Shown piece by piece: positions 33,901-40,073 of a stretch of 64,000 bases of DNA (position 1 is its first letter; every line of letters begins with the position of its first letter). Made by a program: the position numbers and the translations under genes. This DNA is from Anticarsia gemmatalis (Eukaryota; Arthropoda; Insecta; Lepidoptera; Erebidae). The notes below the pieces were generated by a model that had not been told where the DNA came from, did not search any database, and saw nothing but the letters and a program-made list of their open reading frames with translations. The stretch is from contig NC_134775.1 in the NCBI RefSeq assembly GCF_050436995.1, positions 1,651,124-1,715,123 of the forward strand. The letters run 5' to 3'.

Positions 33901-34203
33901 CGGCGGTATACTGAATGCACGTTTGGGATTCTTTCAAATAAATTCAGAATTTACCATAGACCTATGAATGTGAAAGAAGATTTGGCTAAGTTAATAATAA
34001 AAACAACATGTGTACTTCATAATTATATAAGAAAACGTGACGGATATCGAGTAAGAGACGTTTTTGAAGTAAATGGTCTCACTGATGTAACACTACCGCC
34101 GTCGGATGAAATTCAAAGATCATCTTATCTTGTAAGAGATATGTTTGCTGATTATTTTATAAATGAGGGTAAAGTCCCTTGGCAAGATAAATGTATAATA
34201 TAA
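24903..34203 (+). CDS. Harbinger DDE transposase (exons 24,903-25,183 and 33,291-34,203)
   Basis: Exon 1 ends CTAAG|GTAAGT at 25,183 and exon 2 begins after TTATTTACAG at 33,290. Together 281 + 913 = 1,194 nt, 397 aa, one frame. N-terminal part: FKNYFRMSIRSFDELL and PTERLAVTLR, joined by the splice to YLATGDTFTDM. DDE_Tnp_4 nuclease: Asp in GAIDGKHVRV, Asp in VIVGDEAFGL, Glu in RRYTECTFGIL, followed by KTTCVLHNYIRKRDG. All three catalytic residues are present. It cuts and pastes the element at TAA/TTA targets with help of the MADF protein. The start ATG is the first in a plausible position; an earlier in-frame Met at 24,786 lies inside the TIR palindrome. The intron is 8.1 kb only because of nested insertions, and it contains exon 2 of the antisense MADF gene. 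Confidence 0.85.
25184..26529 (+). other. Transposase intron, proximal part
   Basis: No gene. It holds an 89-bp foldback (25,872-25,960), a diverged direct repeat of about 110 bp (26,097-26,200 and 26,337-26,452, both with GTGTATTAT, TTTGTGGGA and ACTTGACACA), and a GC-richer piece (26,205-26,265). The open frame at 25,368-25,592 shows no domain. Confidence 0.5.
25872..25960. repeat. Foldback hairpin
   Basis: Arms CAGCAGTTGACTCAGCCGGG and complement (CCACCTGAGTCAACTGCTG), about 25 bp each with mismatches, loop about 38 bp. It could be a tiny MITE or a hairpin RNA precursor; no target duplication could be fixed. Confidence 0.6.
26530..27111. repeat. 103-bp tandem repeat array, about 5.6 copies
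   Basis: TACGATAATAGG recurs at 26,542, 26,645, 26,748, 26,851, 26,954 and 27,057, period exactly 103 bp. Units are nearly identical. A further diverged unit at 32,034-32,140 on the far side of LINE-B shows that LINE-B inserted into the array. AT-rich and non-coding. Confidence 0.95.
27364..30219 (-). CDS. LINE-B ORF2: AP endonuclease and reverse transcriptase
   Basis: 951 aa from MDIKIYYQNVRGL; an in-frame Met 16 codons upstream (30,267) is possible but the conserved endonuclease start fits this one. Endonuclease: YYQNVRGLRTK, CLTETWLL, AYFPHS, MLLGDFNISNG, NRLLDLIIS. RT: GPGPDGIPPIFLR, VVPILKGGDRCDVTNYRGIS, NQHGFVSNRSTETNL, VYTDYSKAFDKI, SGVPQGSHLGPLLF, catalytic LLYADDTKIF, then thumb (LNGLVMNTNKCYIISF, VRDLGVILDSELTF) and a C-terminal YNSYLRSHLEYASTVWNP block. 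All core RT boxes are present. The enzyme nicks target DNA and reverse transcribes its own RNA at the nick. A GC-rich insert near residues 75-100 (GGGRGGG, Ala-rich) has codon use unlike the surrounding AT-rich sequence. Confidence 0.9.
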   Translation of the reverse strand: MDIKIYYQNVRGLRTKTHDFLNNVQLNDYDIICLTETWLLPGFFNSELFDSRYEVYRADRAGGGRGGGVLVAVRRALCVDERDAAAAPPALPGAECVHVSIVLTKMPTLKYLRVFCAYFPHSVEQQNSQLALFEHISNIVLNKTTDYCMLLGDFNISNGHWSDSHDGSNSLTLINPNFSNLEYNLNSFLCFTGLQQFNGILNNNNRLLDLIISSFSCNVQRCSNPLTGEDIQHHPALNINCTVNSETLCLPPAPRFIRRFHSADYDSINTVLSNVDWHNELDLPDITKSVDTFYSIINSVIEQYVPSKLISSTKRFPSWYSKGLIQIIKQKLKAHKKWKIYGHQADYDHFSELRALQKDVQTTCYNQFIESSEHRISTHSKYFWSYIKSKMKSSEFPSSVYLSDVNATDGAGIAELFNTYFTSVFEPSNDMAINFSSSNSYQLVDIASVNITVQLTETYLKKLDCSKGPGPDGIPPIFLRSCHKVLALPLSIIFNQSLTQGVMPIRWKKSHVVPILKGGDRCDVTNYRGISKLSLIPKLLEKIVYDSVYPKVRQFIIPNQHGFVSNRSTETNLCELVDLVTKTMDEGYQVDVVYTDYSKAFDKISHSILITKLANIGIHGDLLRWLQSYLRNRTQAVTVKGYTSTFAPVTSGVPQGSHLGPLLFNIFINDVIHVIKSSGCLLYADDTKIFRKITDISDSLVLQDDLYSLGNYCKLNGLVMNTNKCYIISFTRKKNPIIFNYKLFDTNLKRINEVRDLGVILDSELTFRSHYNHIITKSYKMLGFILRQGKEFKKKHTYMILYNSYLRSHLEYASTVWNPHFNVHIDGIECIQNKFVKHLEYRNCNDPNFNFHSNNLISLQRRRLHNDITLLYKVLNNLTESSYLLFNIGLRCRRPTSRCTSVLDVPFARTSYGKNRFIIRACSCYNNKFNNIDIFHETFSKFKSLLRTSAE
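30688..31578 (-). CDS. LINE-B ORF1: coiled-coil, FP-like RNA-binding protein
   Basis: 296 aa. N-terminus is Ser/Thr/Lys-rich (RKTNIPTDAKENE); a coiled coil spans about residues 45-130 (SLQESMTWFNKTYEDVKL, SLEAECKSLKSETTELNKQL). The C-terminal domain begins RRSNIEIVGIPES, with DFVTRVA, KPKPIIVKFQARYKKDDFL, FANDHLTSHNKYLLRRAKEL and MCWVRNCSIMVRR. The pattern RRSNIEI...P..V.F..R...D.FL is the insect LINE ORF1/baculovirus FP type, similar in plan to LINE-A ORF1. Probably coats the LINE RNA as a trimer. Starts right after a 455-bp 5' UTR; no zinc knuckle. Confidence 0.85.
   Translation of the reverse strand: MASASKTSTRKTNIPTDAKENETNVTLRKRQTGNSSSQYVTEECLMSMQQQITDAIISSMKTTISDLITHELKSLHQQVSSLQESMTWFNKTYEDVKLTITSQSSKISSLEAECKSLKSETTELNKQLKNMIEDNHRKDQWVRRSNIEIVGIPESKDENLLEIISKLARLCNIEINPSTDIDFVTRVAVKSPNDHKKPKPIIVKFQARYKKDDFLSSLRKKKDLNTLELGYKTGNRIFANDHLTSHNKYLLRRAKELAREKNYSMCWVRNCSIMVRRKPDSPIIYINTEECLKKIK
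32160..32385 (+). mobile_element. SINE with a nearly intact tRNA head and poly(A)
   Basis: CTCCGTGGCGCAGTGGTTTA (A box) and GGTTCGATTCCCACACGGAG (B box) can pair CTCCGTG with CACGGAG as a full 7-bp acceptor stem. The body then has a short hairpin (CAATTATTTGTG...CACAAATAATTG) and GTCCCCGCGACACAAGAGCA, ending in 16-17 A at 32,367-32,384. No anticodon loop is assigned. It lies between LINE-B and the 3' end of the MADF gene. Confidence 0.8.
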
Positions 34204-34401
34204 TAATTAAAACTATAACTGAACACTCTTTTTATCTTCGTGATTTCTTTGAAGTAGAAACTGTGGGTACCTACATAATCTATACTTATAATAAATCTGT
34301 AGAGAGGTCAATTCTGTACATTGAATATATTTAAAAAAAAACCAATGGGGGATGTTTAGTAACGGATACTGATACCGAATCTGCAATTTATAATTTTCTT
34401 T

Positions 34402-34443
<42 letters not shown>

Positions 34444-35756
34444 CTCCGTCTGTATGTGTCGCTATCACGTAAAAACTACCGGATAGAATGCGCTGAAATT
34501 TGGTATATGCATAGAATAAGTAGTGGAGCAATTTCCAGGATACTTTTTATCGCATAAAATTTCATAGATTTTTAGATAATTGAAAGAAATACGTAGAAAT
34601 CGTTTGAACCTGCGTTTCCCTAAAGAGACCATAGATGGCGTTGCAATTCATTTCACAACATTCGCATATAGTTAACGCGGTGCCTTCCGTATCGATACCT
34701 GTTGTTCTCACCAACCAATAGATGGCGTTATAGTCAACAACACAGCATGTTTTTCCTAATTAATTTATTTTGATTGCTTTATTGTAAAAAAAAATACCTT
34801 TGAAACAGGCTATACATTTATAAGATTTTCAAACATAAATGTTGTATGATATATTACACAAAAATGTTGGTTTACGTGGGTCCGGTGCGCTCGGGATATA
34901 CTAGATGGCAAACCGAGTAATTTCGTTTGTTGTCGCCCCAACTAACAGATGGCGTAGTAGTTCGTATCACATAACCAAATTTATTGGTTGCATTAAGGAA
35001 ATAAATTGGATAGCTGTGAAACAGACTATGTGGTAAGTTTTAAAAAATAAACAACGGATGATATATTAAAAAATAATTACGGGTTACGCGGTTTCGGACG
35101 TATCATCGCAAGTATACATTATTACGCGTGTGAAGAGCTCCGGCGCAGATAGGTCTGTTTGTACCTGTAGTAATATTCTGAATCCTGACGGGTAAGCAAT
35201 GGTCCGTCTATAATAAGGTACCTATTATATTTTACAGTGTAAACTGGTATGGATACAGAAAAGAGCGGGAAAGAAGGTAACCACAGGAAATCAGGCCTGC
35301 CTGAGCCTGTGTCACATTGTGTGCCCTTCGGGTCCCTTTCGTAAATAACCATTAGATGACAAAAGAGTTGTTAGCATTTTTATGTGTAGGTGTATCGAGT
35401 GCTTCGCAATTCGCGTAGTCAAACGAATAAGCAACAGTACGAAATTCACGCGAGCGGAGCCGCACGGGTCAGCTAGTCCGTAATAAGAAACAAAATATAA
35501 TTTGAAATAAAAAAATAATAACACAATTTATTTGCCTTTGTAATTTAAGAAAAGTAAACTTAATAAATCTTCAATACTTACCAATTTCCAGTTTTTCATT
35601 TTTGCTTAAATTTTCAAACCCAGAAACTAATTCTTTGCAAATTTCGAGCCACGCTGCGTCCCTAAAATCTCTGTTTTTATATAACTCATTTTTCTTATCC
35701 CATAAGCAACATCGTAAATGAACCTCAAATATTAATCTTTCGGTATCTATTTTCAT
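32420..35756 (-). CDS. Harbinger MADF-BESS protein (exons 35,756-35,582 and 33,264-32,420)
   Basis: Exon 1 starts MKIDTERLIFEV, donor G|GTAAGT at 35,581; exon 2 follows TTATTTCAG (33,265-33,267). Lengths 175 + 845 = 1,020 nt, 339 aa, one frame across the splice. MADF (Myb/SANT-like) domain about residues 5-85: IFEVHLRCCLWDKKNELYK, DAAWLEICKEL, and past the junction VQQRWRTARDMYRRD. Middle: Pro/Ser/Thr-rich repeats (STSATPHQSPIE three times, imperfect). C-terminal BESS motif about residues 225-260: EDEDLAFFQSLQPTLKK and FRTKVLQIVMDM. In Harbingers this second protein binds subterminal DNA and recruits the transposase. Its intron contains transposase exon 2 antisense and a 1.2-kb Helitron. Confidence 0.85.
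33265..33290. promoter_or_regulatory. Back-to-back splice acceptors, 26 bp
   Basis: TTATTTACAG on the plus strand (transposase, AG at 33,289-33,290) and TTATTTCAG on the minus strand (MADF gene, AG at 33,265-33,266). The 26 bp between the two exons belong to both introns. Positions follow from both spliced frames being exact. Confidence 0.75.
34279..35476 (+). mobile_element. Helitron type 2 (1.2 kb) in the MADF intron
   Basis: Starts TCTATACTTATAATAAATC after an A and ends GGGTCAGCTAG before a T. It contains (CTGT)n at 34,404-34,443 and no frame with a domain. 63,472-64,000 is a second copy (5' half) and 58,975-59,306 a fragment. Terminal sequence resembles the short Helitrons but the body is different. 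Non-autonomous. Confidence 0.85.
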
Positions 35757-35935
35757 TTTGATTGTACAACGAGCGTGCGCCCCGCTTGACTGTAAAAACA
35801 ACACTGGCGGTGGAGAGTCGCCACACGCGTGCGGGCAGCACGCATCCGCGCGCACCTGCAGCGTGTCACCCGCGTACCGCTTGCTGGTGGCGCGCATGAT
35901 AATAAAACCATGTATGGCACGATAGGTTGCGGGCG

Positions 35936-35994
35936 GCACGGATGCGCGCCTGGCCCGCATCCGTGCGCAAACACGCGTGACAATAAAAGAGCCC
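35936..35994 (-). repeat. Harbinger right TIR with internal palindrome
   Basis: Inverted copy of 24,762-24,820; palindrome at 35,936-35,966. TSD TAA follows at 35,995. Confidence 0.9.
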
Positions 35995-36000
35995 TAAGAA

Positions 36001-36020
36001 CGCGTATGGCAGGGTCGCCA
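36001..36020 (-). promoter_or_regulatory. Gypsy-A primer-binding site
   Basis: TGGCGACCCTGCCA directly follows the 5' LTR on the element strand, with no spacer; it complements a tRNA 3' end of type TGGCAGGGTCGCCA. The first 14 bases are identical to the PBS of Gypsy-C. TGGCGACC also begins the tRNA-Arg PBS of 412/mdg1 elements, so Arg is possible but not shown. Confidence 0.85.
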
Positions 36021-36144
36021 TGAAGTAAGGAGCGAAAAGAAACAACGACTGCTCATGACAAGCGTTTATTGAAGACTCACTCTAAAGCTTACTTACTAAG
36101 TATAATATAATAAAGAATGAATATAGAGATGTGCGCGCGCTTCA
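36021..36144 (-). repeat. Gypsy-A 5' LTR (124 bp)
   Basis: TG...CA, same as 13,496-13,623 apart from one 4-bp deletion and one substitution. Very short for a Gypsy LTR. TSD CAGC at 36,145-36,148. Confidence 0.9.
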
Positions 36145-36148
36145 CAGC

Positions 36149-36720
36149 TATTGTTCTTTTGGTCTGTCCGATGTATGAACTACCGCAACTACAATCCACC
36201 TTGTAAACGCCAGGTGTCTGAAGAGTAATTACATCCTTTGGCGTGCGCAAATATTTAGCTACTTTTGAGAACGGACTATATACAGTCTTTATGGAGTATT
36301 TCTTTAGTACTGTTCCAACTTTATCCGTTACCCCTTTTATGTAGAGCATAAAAGCTGGTACTCTGCTAACACCAGTTTGACATTCTTGCCTCTTCAGACG
36401 CCGTTCAGTCCTCGTGTATCCGTTTCGCTTAAGTACCTCCTGAACGTGTGAGAGTTCACCGTCTAGGTGTTCAGGGTCACATAGGTCGTATGCTCTGTTT
36501 GTTAGCGATGTCACGACGGATTGCAGGTGTCGCGGATGGTGATGCGAATCTGCGTGAAGATACCTATCAGTGTGCGTCGGTTTTCGGTAAACAGTGTGGC
36601 CCAAGGTACCATCTGTTCTCACCTTTACTTCGACATCAAGAATCGAAACGTCGGGTGAACATATAAGGTATTCTAACCTTTAATTTTCAATCGCGATTAA
36701 GACCCGTTACATTATAATAT
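36149..36720 (-). pseudogene. Penelope element: RT C-terminus and GIY-YIG start
   Basis: On the minus strand: terminal sequence (TAACGGGTCTTAATCGCG near 36,700, as at 2,755 and 3,100), then about 36,640-36,200 the end of a Penelope RT (RTDGTLGHTVYRKPTHTDRY, HADSHHHPRHLQSVV, LKRNGYTRTERRL), a linker, and the GIY-YIG endonuclease start GVYKVDCSCGSSYIGQTKR. The domain is cut after KRTIA by Gypsy-A and resumes at 13,495. The catalytic RT palm is missing: the terminus joins directly to the RT C-terminus at a short TTTCGAT homology near 36,645. Penelope elements transpose via an RT related to telomerase and a GIY-YIG nuclease. Confidence 0.9.
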
Positions 36721-36724
36721 TATG

Positions 36725-37420
36725 TGTACAAGTCGCAACAATCGGTTTCTACTTATTATTCTGTGTTACCTACTGTGTTGATAATAAAGTAATGTTATGC
36801 GTTTTTACCGATATTTCCACATTTGAATGTAAGCAATAGAAACAAAGATCACAAGCGCGGCACGACAAGACAACTACAAAGCGCTCCGCGCGACGCCGCC
36901 AAACGATCGGCTCTCTTTGTCGGTGTTTATGCTGTTGAATTTCGCCCTTTGTCGACATGATTTAATATGCCATGTTTTTATTTTTAAAAATGGGAAATAC
37001 ATTAAAATGAACCAGTTGGTAAAAATTTATTGTGCAAGTCGGTGGTGTCGTAAAACCAAATGCTTAATCCCGATATGTGAGTGTCAGTCAGTAAATTGAG
37101 TCAACTGTTATCAGTAGGTAGACGAGTTTCGTGTGTGGTGTCGCATGGTTGTTTGTTTGACGCATCTGTAACGAATCTCTGGCGAGACGCCATACGCTGT
37201 TTAAGGTAAGATTCGTAGTTATGATTTCGTCAATTTATGTGTGTAGTGTAGGATGGTAATCGTATGTTTGATGCAACTGTTTTCAAACTCTCGCGATACG
37301 CTACGTTCTGTAGGTTAGTAATTTAACAATAACCTAAATGGCATAGTTACGTTAATCAGGTAGTTGCTAACCAGTTCAAGATTGGAAGTATTATGGTACG
37401 GTATCAATCTGTATTTATTA
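36725..37420. other. No gene seen; diverged tandem repeat
   Basis: 37,120-37,205 and 37,235-37,325 are diverged copies of about 115 bp (GTGTGGTGTCGCATGG and GTGTAGTGTAGGATGG; CGCCATACGCTGTTTAAGGT and CGCTACGTTCTGTAGGTTAG). Short frames at 36,770-36,958 and 36,917-37,099 have no domains. Confidence 0.4.
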
Positions 37421-37786
37421 CCCAACTAGCACACAAGCTGCTTATACAGTCGTTATACAGCCTGTTAGTTGCATAAGAGTCGTTCAAATGCTGTACAATT
37501 TTCTATAAGTTGTATACTAGCTATTTAAAAAACCCTTTAACAGCTAGGCGGGACAGTAGCCGTTTAGTAGGAAACTATATAATGACTTATAGTGATATAT
37601 GAGCATGTAATTGCATCGCTAGACAGCCTAGGGAAGTATAATTGAATTAATGGAATCTTTTATAACACCGTTAACTGTATAAGGGGACTTTAGGAAATAA
37701 AGGAGTTTAAACGGAGTTATGCGTTGCGTTTATAGCGCTCAAGAGCGTAAATAAGCTTTTTGTAATGCCTTAGGTTCTATAACAGA

Positions 37787-38043
37787 CTAGCTGACCCGCG
37801 CAACTTCGCATGCGTCACATAAGAGAGAATGGGTGATTTTTTTCCCGTTTTTGTAACATTTTTTACTGGTACTCTGCTCCTATTGGTTGTAGCGTGATGA
37901 TATATAGCCTATAGCCTTCCTCAACAAATGGGCTATCTAACACTGAAAGAATTTTTCAAATCGGGCCAGTAGTTTCTGAGATTAGCGCGTTCAAACAAAC
38001 AAACAATCAAACAAACTCTTCAGCTTTATAATATTAGTATAGG
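37787..38043 (-). mobile_element. Helitron (Lep1/MINE-like), 257 bp
   Basis: Same family as 7,126-7,392, with CTAG at 37,787. Its 5' end reads CCTATACTAAT instead of TCTATACTAAT. Nested in the TIR transposon. Confidence 0.85.
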
Positions 38044-39061
38044 TTTTTTTAGGGCTAGTGTATTACTCATCTATAAAAGAGTTGCGTAGGTCTTTAATAG
38101 CGCCTTGAGCGTTATATCAGATATTTATATGACTTCTGTACGGCAAATAAATGTATAAGGTATCATTCGAAACATTTTTACAGCCATGGGGATTACAGAA
38201 TTATGTTAAAGCACCTAAAGCGCTTTAATAGCATGAACTAACGCTCTTATAACTATACATCTATAACCGAGTAATGTACCTTTATACTAAAGCTTAAAAT
38301 TATTATTATAATAATATTTACATAGGTGTAGTGGTGGTTCAGTGTGTCAACTGTTTTCAAAGAATCATACTATGAATTGACTATCAAACCATTTTAATAT
38401 TCAACGACTGACCCCTTAAAGTACGAGTAAAACGCTGATGTGCGACCAAAACAGTTATATTGAAGCACTCCTATGCCAGAACTGCGAAACCTTGAAGTCT
38501 ACAACAGCAAACACTAGAGCCTTTGTACAGCTTAAGCCGCTAGAGCAGATGTAACCAACTCTGAGAGCTGCTTGATCGAGACGCCATTACAGCATTTGGT
38601 AAACATATTTTTTGAGGTTATTACGATCTTTTGAAGATCATAATAATATAAATCTATAGCCTGGTAACGTTAACATAATTAAAATCATTTTTTATTACCT
38701 ATAACCCTAATTAAATTATCTGTAACCCTCAAAGTCTTATTTATGTTCAAAATACAATTTCCAAATCCACATATCTATATAATTTTTGCATTTAAAACTG
38801 AATATTTTGAGGGCGCATGAAAATATTGACGATAATATACATATATATTGACAGCAAACTGGAACTCGCACTTTCATATCACGTACACAAAGAAATAAAA
38901 GCGATAGACTACTTGTTATTTTAATAATCCAATCCGTAAAAATAAAATGTCTCCTCATTTGTCACTGATGATTCATTTTAATACAATATATTTAGTTTAC
39001 ACCACAATAAACCGACCATATTACTAATTTAGAGCGTTAGCATTTATAACCGTTCCACAGT

Positions 39062-39218
39062 AGCGCTAAAATAAGATAAAGGTGGTATAATCGCGCTACA
39101 AGAGCTTTTTCGAAGTCTCGTGGCGCTAACCACCTCTGTAGAAGAGCCGGTTAGCGCCACAAGACTTCGAAAAAGCTCTTGTAGCGCGATTATACCACCT
39201 TCATCTTATTTTAGCGCT
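39062..39218. repeat. 157-bp hairpin with about 65-bp arms
   Basis: AGCGCTAAAATAAGAT... through GTCTCGTGGCGCTAA pairs with the complement ending ATCTTATTTTAGCGCT with only two or three mismatches; loop CCACCTCTGTAGAAGAGCCGG. It lies near the right end of the TIR transposon. Confidence 0.9.
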
Positions 39219-39440
39219 CCTGTATAACTACTATACTACGTACTATTATAATTACTATTTACGACCACTGTAGATCCAATTTAGAGCTATAAGCTGGACA
39301 GTATGGGCCTATTTGACGCTACAAGAGATCTGTAGCCGCTTATAGAACTACTATAATTCTTACTAAGTAGCCCAAAGCCGTTATAAATTCCTTTATCCGG
39401 TCATTGTGCAGCTTCTTATAGCGCTTGTGTGCTAGTTGGG

Positions 39441-39699
39441 TATTGTTACTAAGACAGAACGTCCCGCAGGTGGTCATCGCTCCCTGCGGCGGCGGCGTCA
39501 GCTGACAACGCTCGGTCGCGGTGGTCGTATAACGACGAGTCGCTTCTATGTGTGCGTTGTGAGAATTAACGAAACACGAAAAAAAAAGATGTCCAAAAAA
39601 AATTTTTTTGCGGATTCGTGATCAGATTCATGGGCAGTATCGCCTCCCAAAATATCACCAGCTATTATGAGAAGACCCTATATATACAACGTGCTGCTG
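39441..39699. other. No gene seen
   Basis: A GC-richer piece (39,455-39,545, CGGCGGCGGCG) followed by A/T runs. The frame at 39,436-39,621 is rich in Arg because of the CGG/CGT run. It may be unique host sequence flanking LINE-D. Confidence 0.4.
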
Positions 39700-40052
39700 C
39701 GGCTCGTGTGATATCTCTCTGTTACAGAGTTAAAATACTACTGATTAATAAAAAAGAAAAACTGTCCATTATATAATCGTCGATCTTATAATAACCCCTT
39801 TTAATAAGATGATCTTTAACAACTTGTTTGAATTTTTGTTGGGGTAAGCCCATAACACTACTGGGAAGTTTGTTATACAACCGAACACCAAGACCTGCAA
39901 ATGAGTTGTGTACTTTTGCAATCTATTGTAGGGACCTACTAATTTGTGCTTATTTCTGGTATTAATATTATGATTATCACCATTCTTAGCAAACGAGTTG
40001 ATGTTTTGTTTGATCAACATCAAATACGCTAAAATATACTGTAATACTACCG

Positions 40053-40073
40053 TGTGGTGTTGGGACGGGAAAT
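40053..40073 (-). repeat. Remnant of Gypsy-C 3' LTR (21 bp)
   Basis: TGTGGTGTTGGGACGGGAAA, the same as the right (inner) end of the 5' LTR at 44,766. It abuts the integrase frame at a G/C run (40,074-40,079), so deletion removed integrase C-terminus and most of the LTR. Confidence 0.9.

Larger units (their letters stand above)
24762..35994 (+). mobile_element. PIF/Harbinger DNA transposon, 11.2 kb with nested elements
   Basis: Ends are identical for at least 59 bp in inverted orientation (GGGCTCTTTTATTGTCACG...), flanked by TAA at 24,759-24,761 and 35,995-35,997, the 3-bp target duplication typical of PIF/Harbinger. It encodes both expected proteins: a DDE transposase (plus strand, two exons) and a MADF-BESS DNA-binding protein (minus strand, two exons). 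Without LINE-B, the 103-bp array, SINE and Helitron, about 4 kb remain. Both reading frames are intact, so this copy may have been autonomous until the intron insertions, and may still be if the introns splice. It sits in the Gypsy-A leader between PBS and ORF0. Confidence 0.9.
13496..36144 (-). mobile_element. Gypsy-A LTR retrotransposon, 22.6 kb including nested insertions
   Basis: 5' LTR at 36,021-36,144, PBS at 36,001-36,020, leader, ORF0, gag, pol, 3' LTR at 13,496-13,623, all on the minus strand. CAGC flanks both outer ends (13,492-13,495 and 36,145-36,148; GCTG on the element strand), inside the GIY-YIG coding region of a Penelope element. The LTRs differ by one substitution and one 4-bp indel, so insertion was recent. 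After subtraction of the Harbinger (11,236 bp with TSD), composite Helitron (3,865 bp) and Spy-like element (1,441 bp), about 6.1 kb remain, normal for an env-less Gypsy. The reading frames of gag and pol are exact multiples of three once the insertions are discounted. Two in-frame stops in pol plus the insertions make this copy defective. Confidence 0.9.
37421..39440. mobile_element. 2.0-kb non-autonomous TIR transposon with internal hairpins
   Basis: Ends CCCAACTAGCACACAAGC and the complement of GCTTGTGTGCTAGTTGGG; TA on both sides (37,419-37,420 and 39,441-39,442), possibly TTA/TAT. The interior is rich in short repeats of CTTATA, CGTTATA, AGCGCT and TAGCGC, typical of subterminal protein-binding repeats, and includes a long hairpin at 39,062-39,218. 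It contains a Helitron at 37,787-38,043. The only longer frames have no recognisable domain. Confidence 0.75.

Noticed and set aside
39436..39621. Host exon encoding an Arg-rich protein
   Set aside because: No start context, splice evidence or domain; composition follows from CGG/CGT runs.
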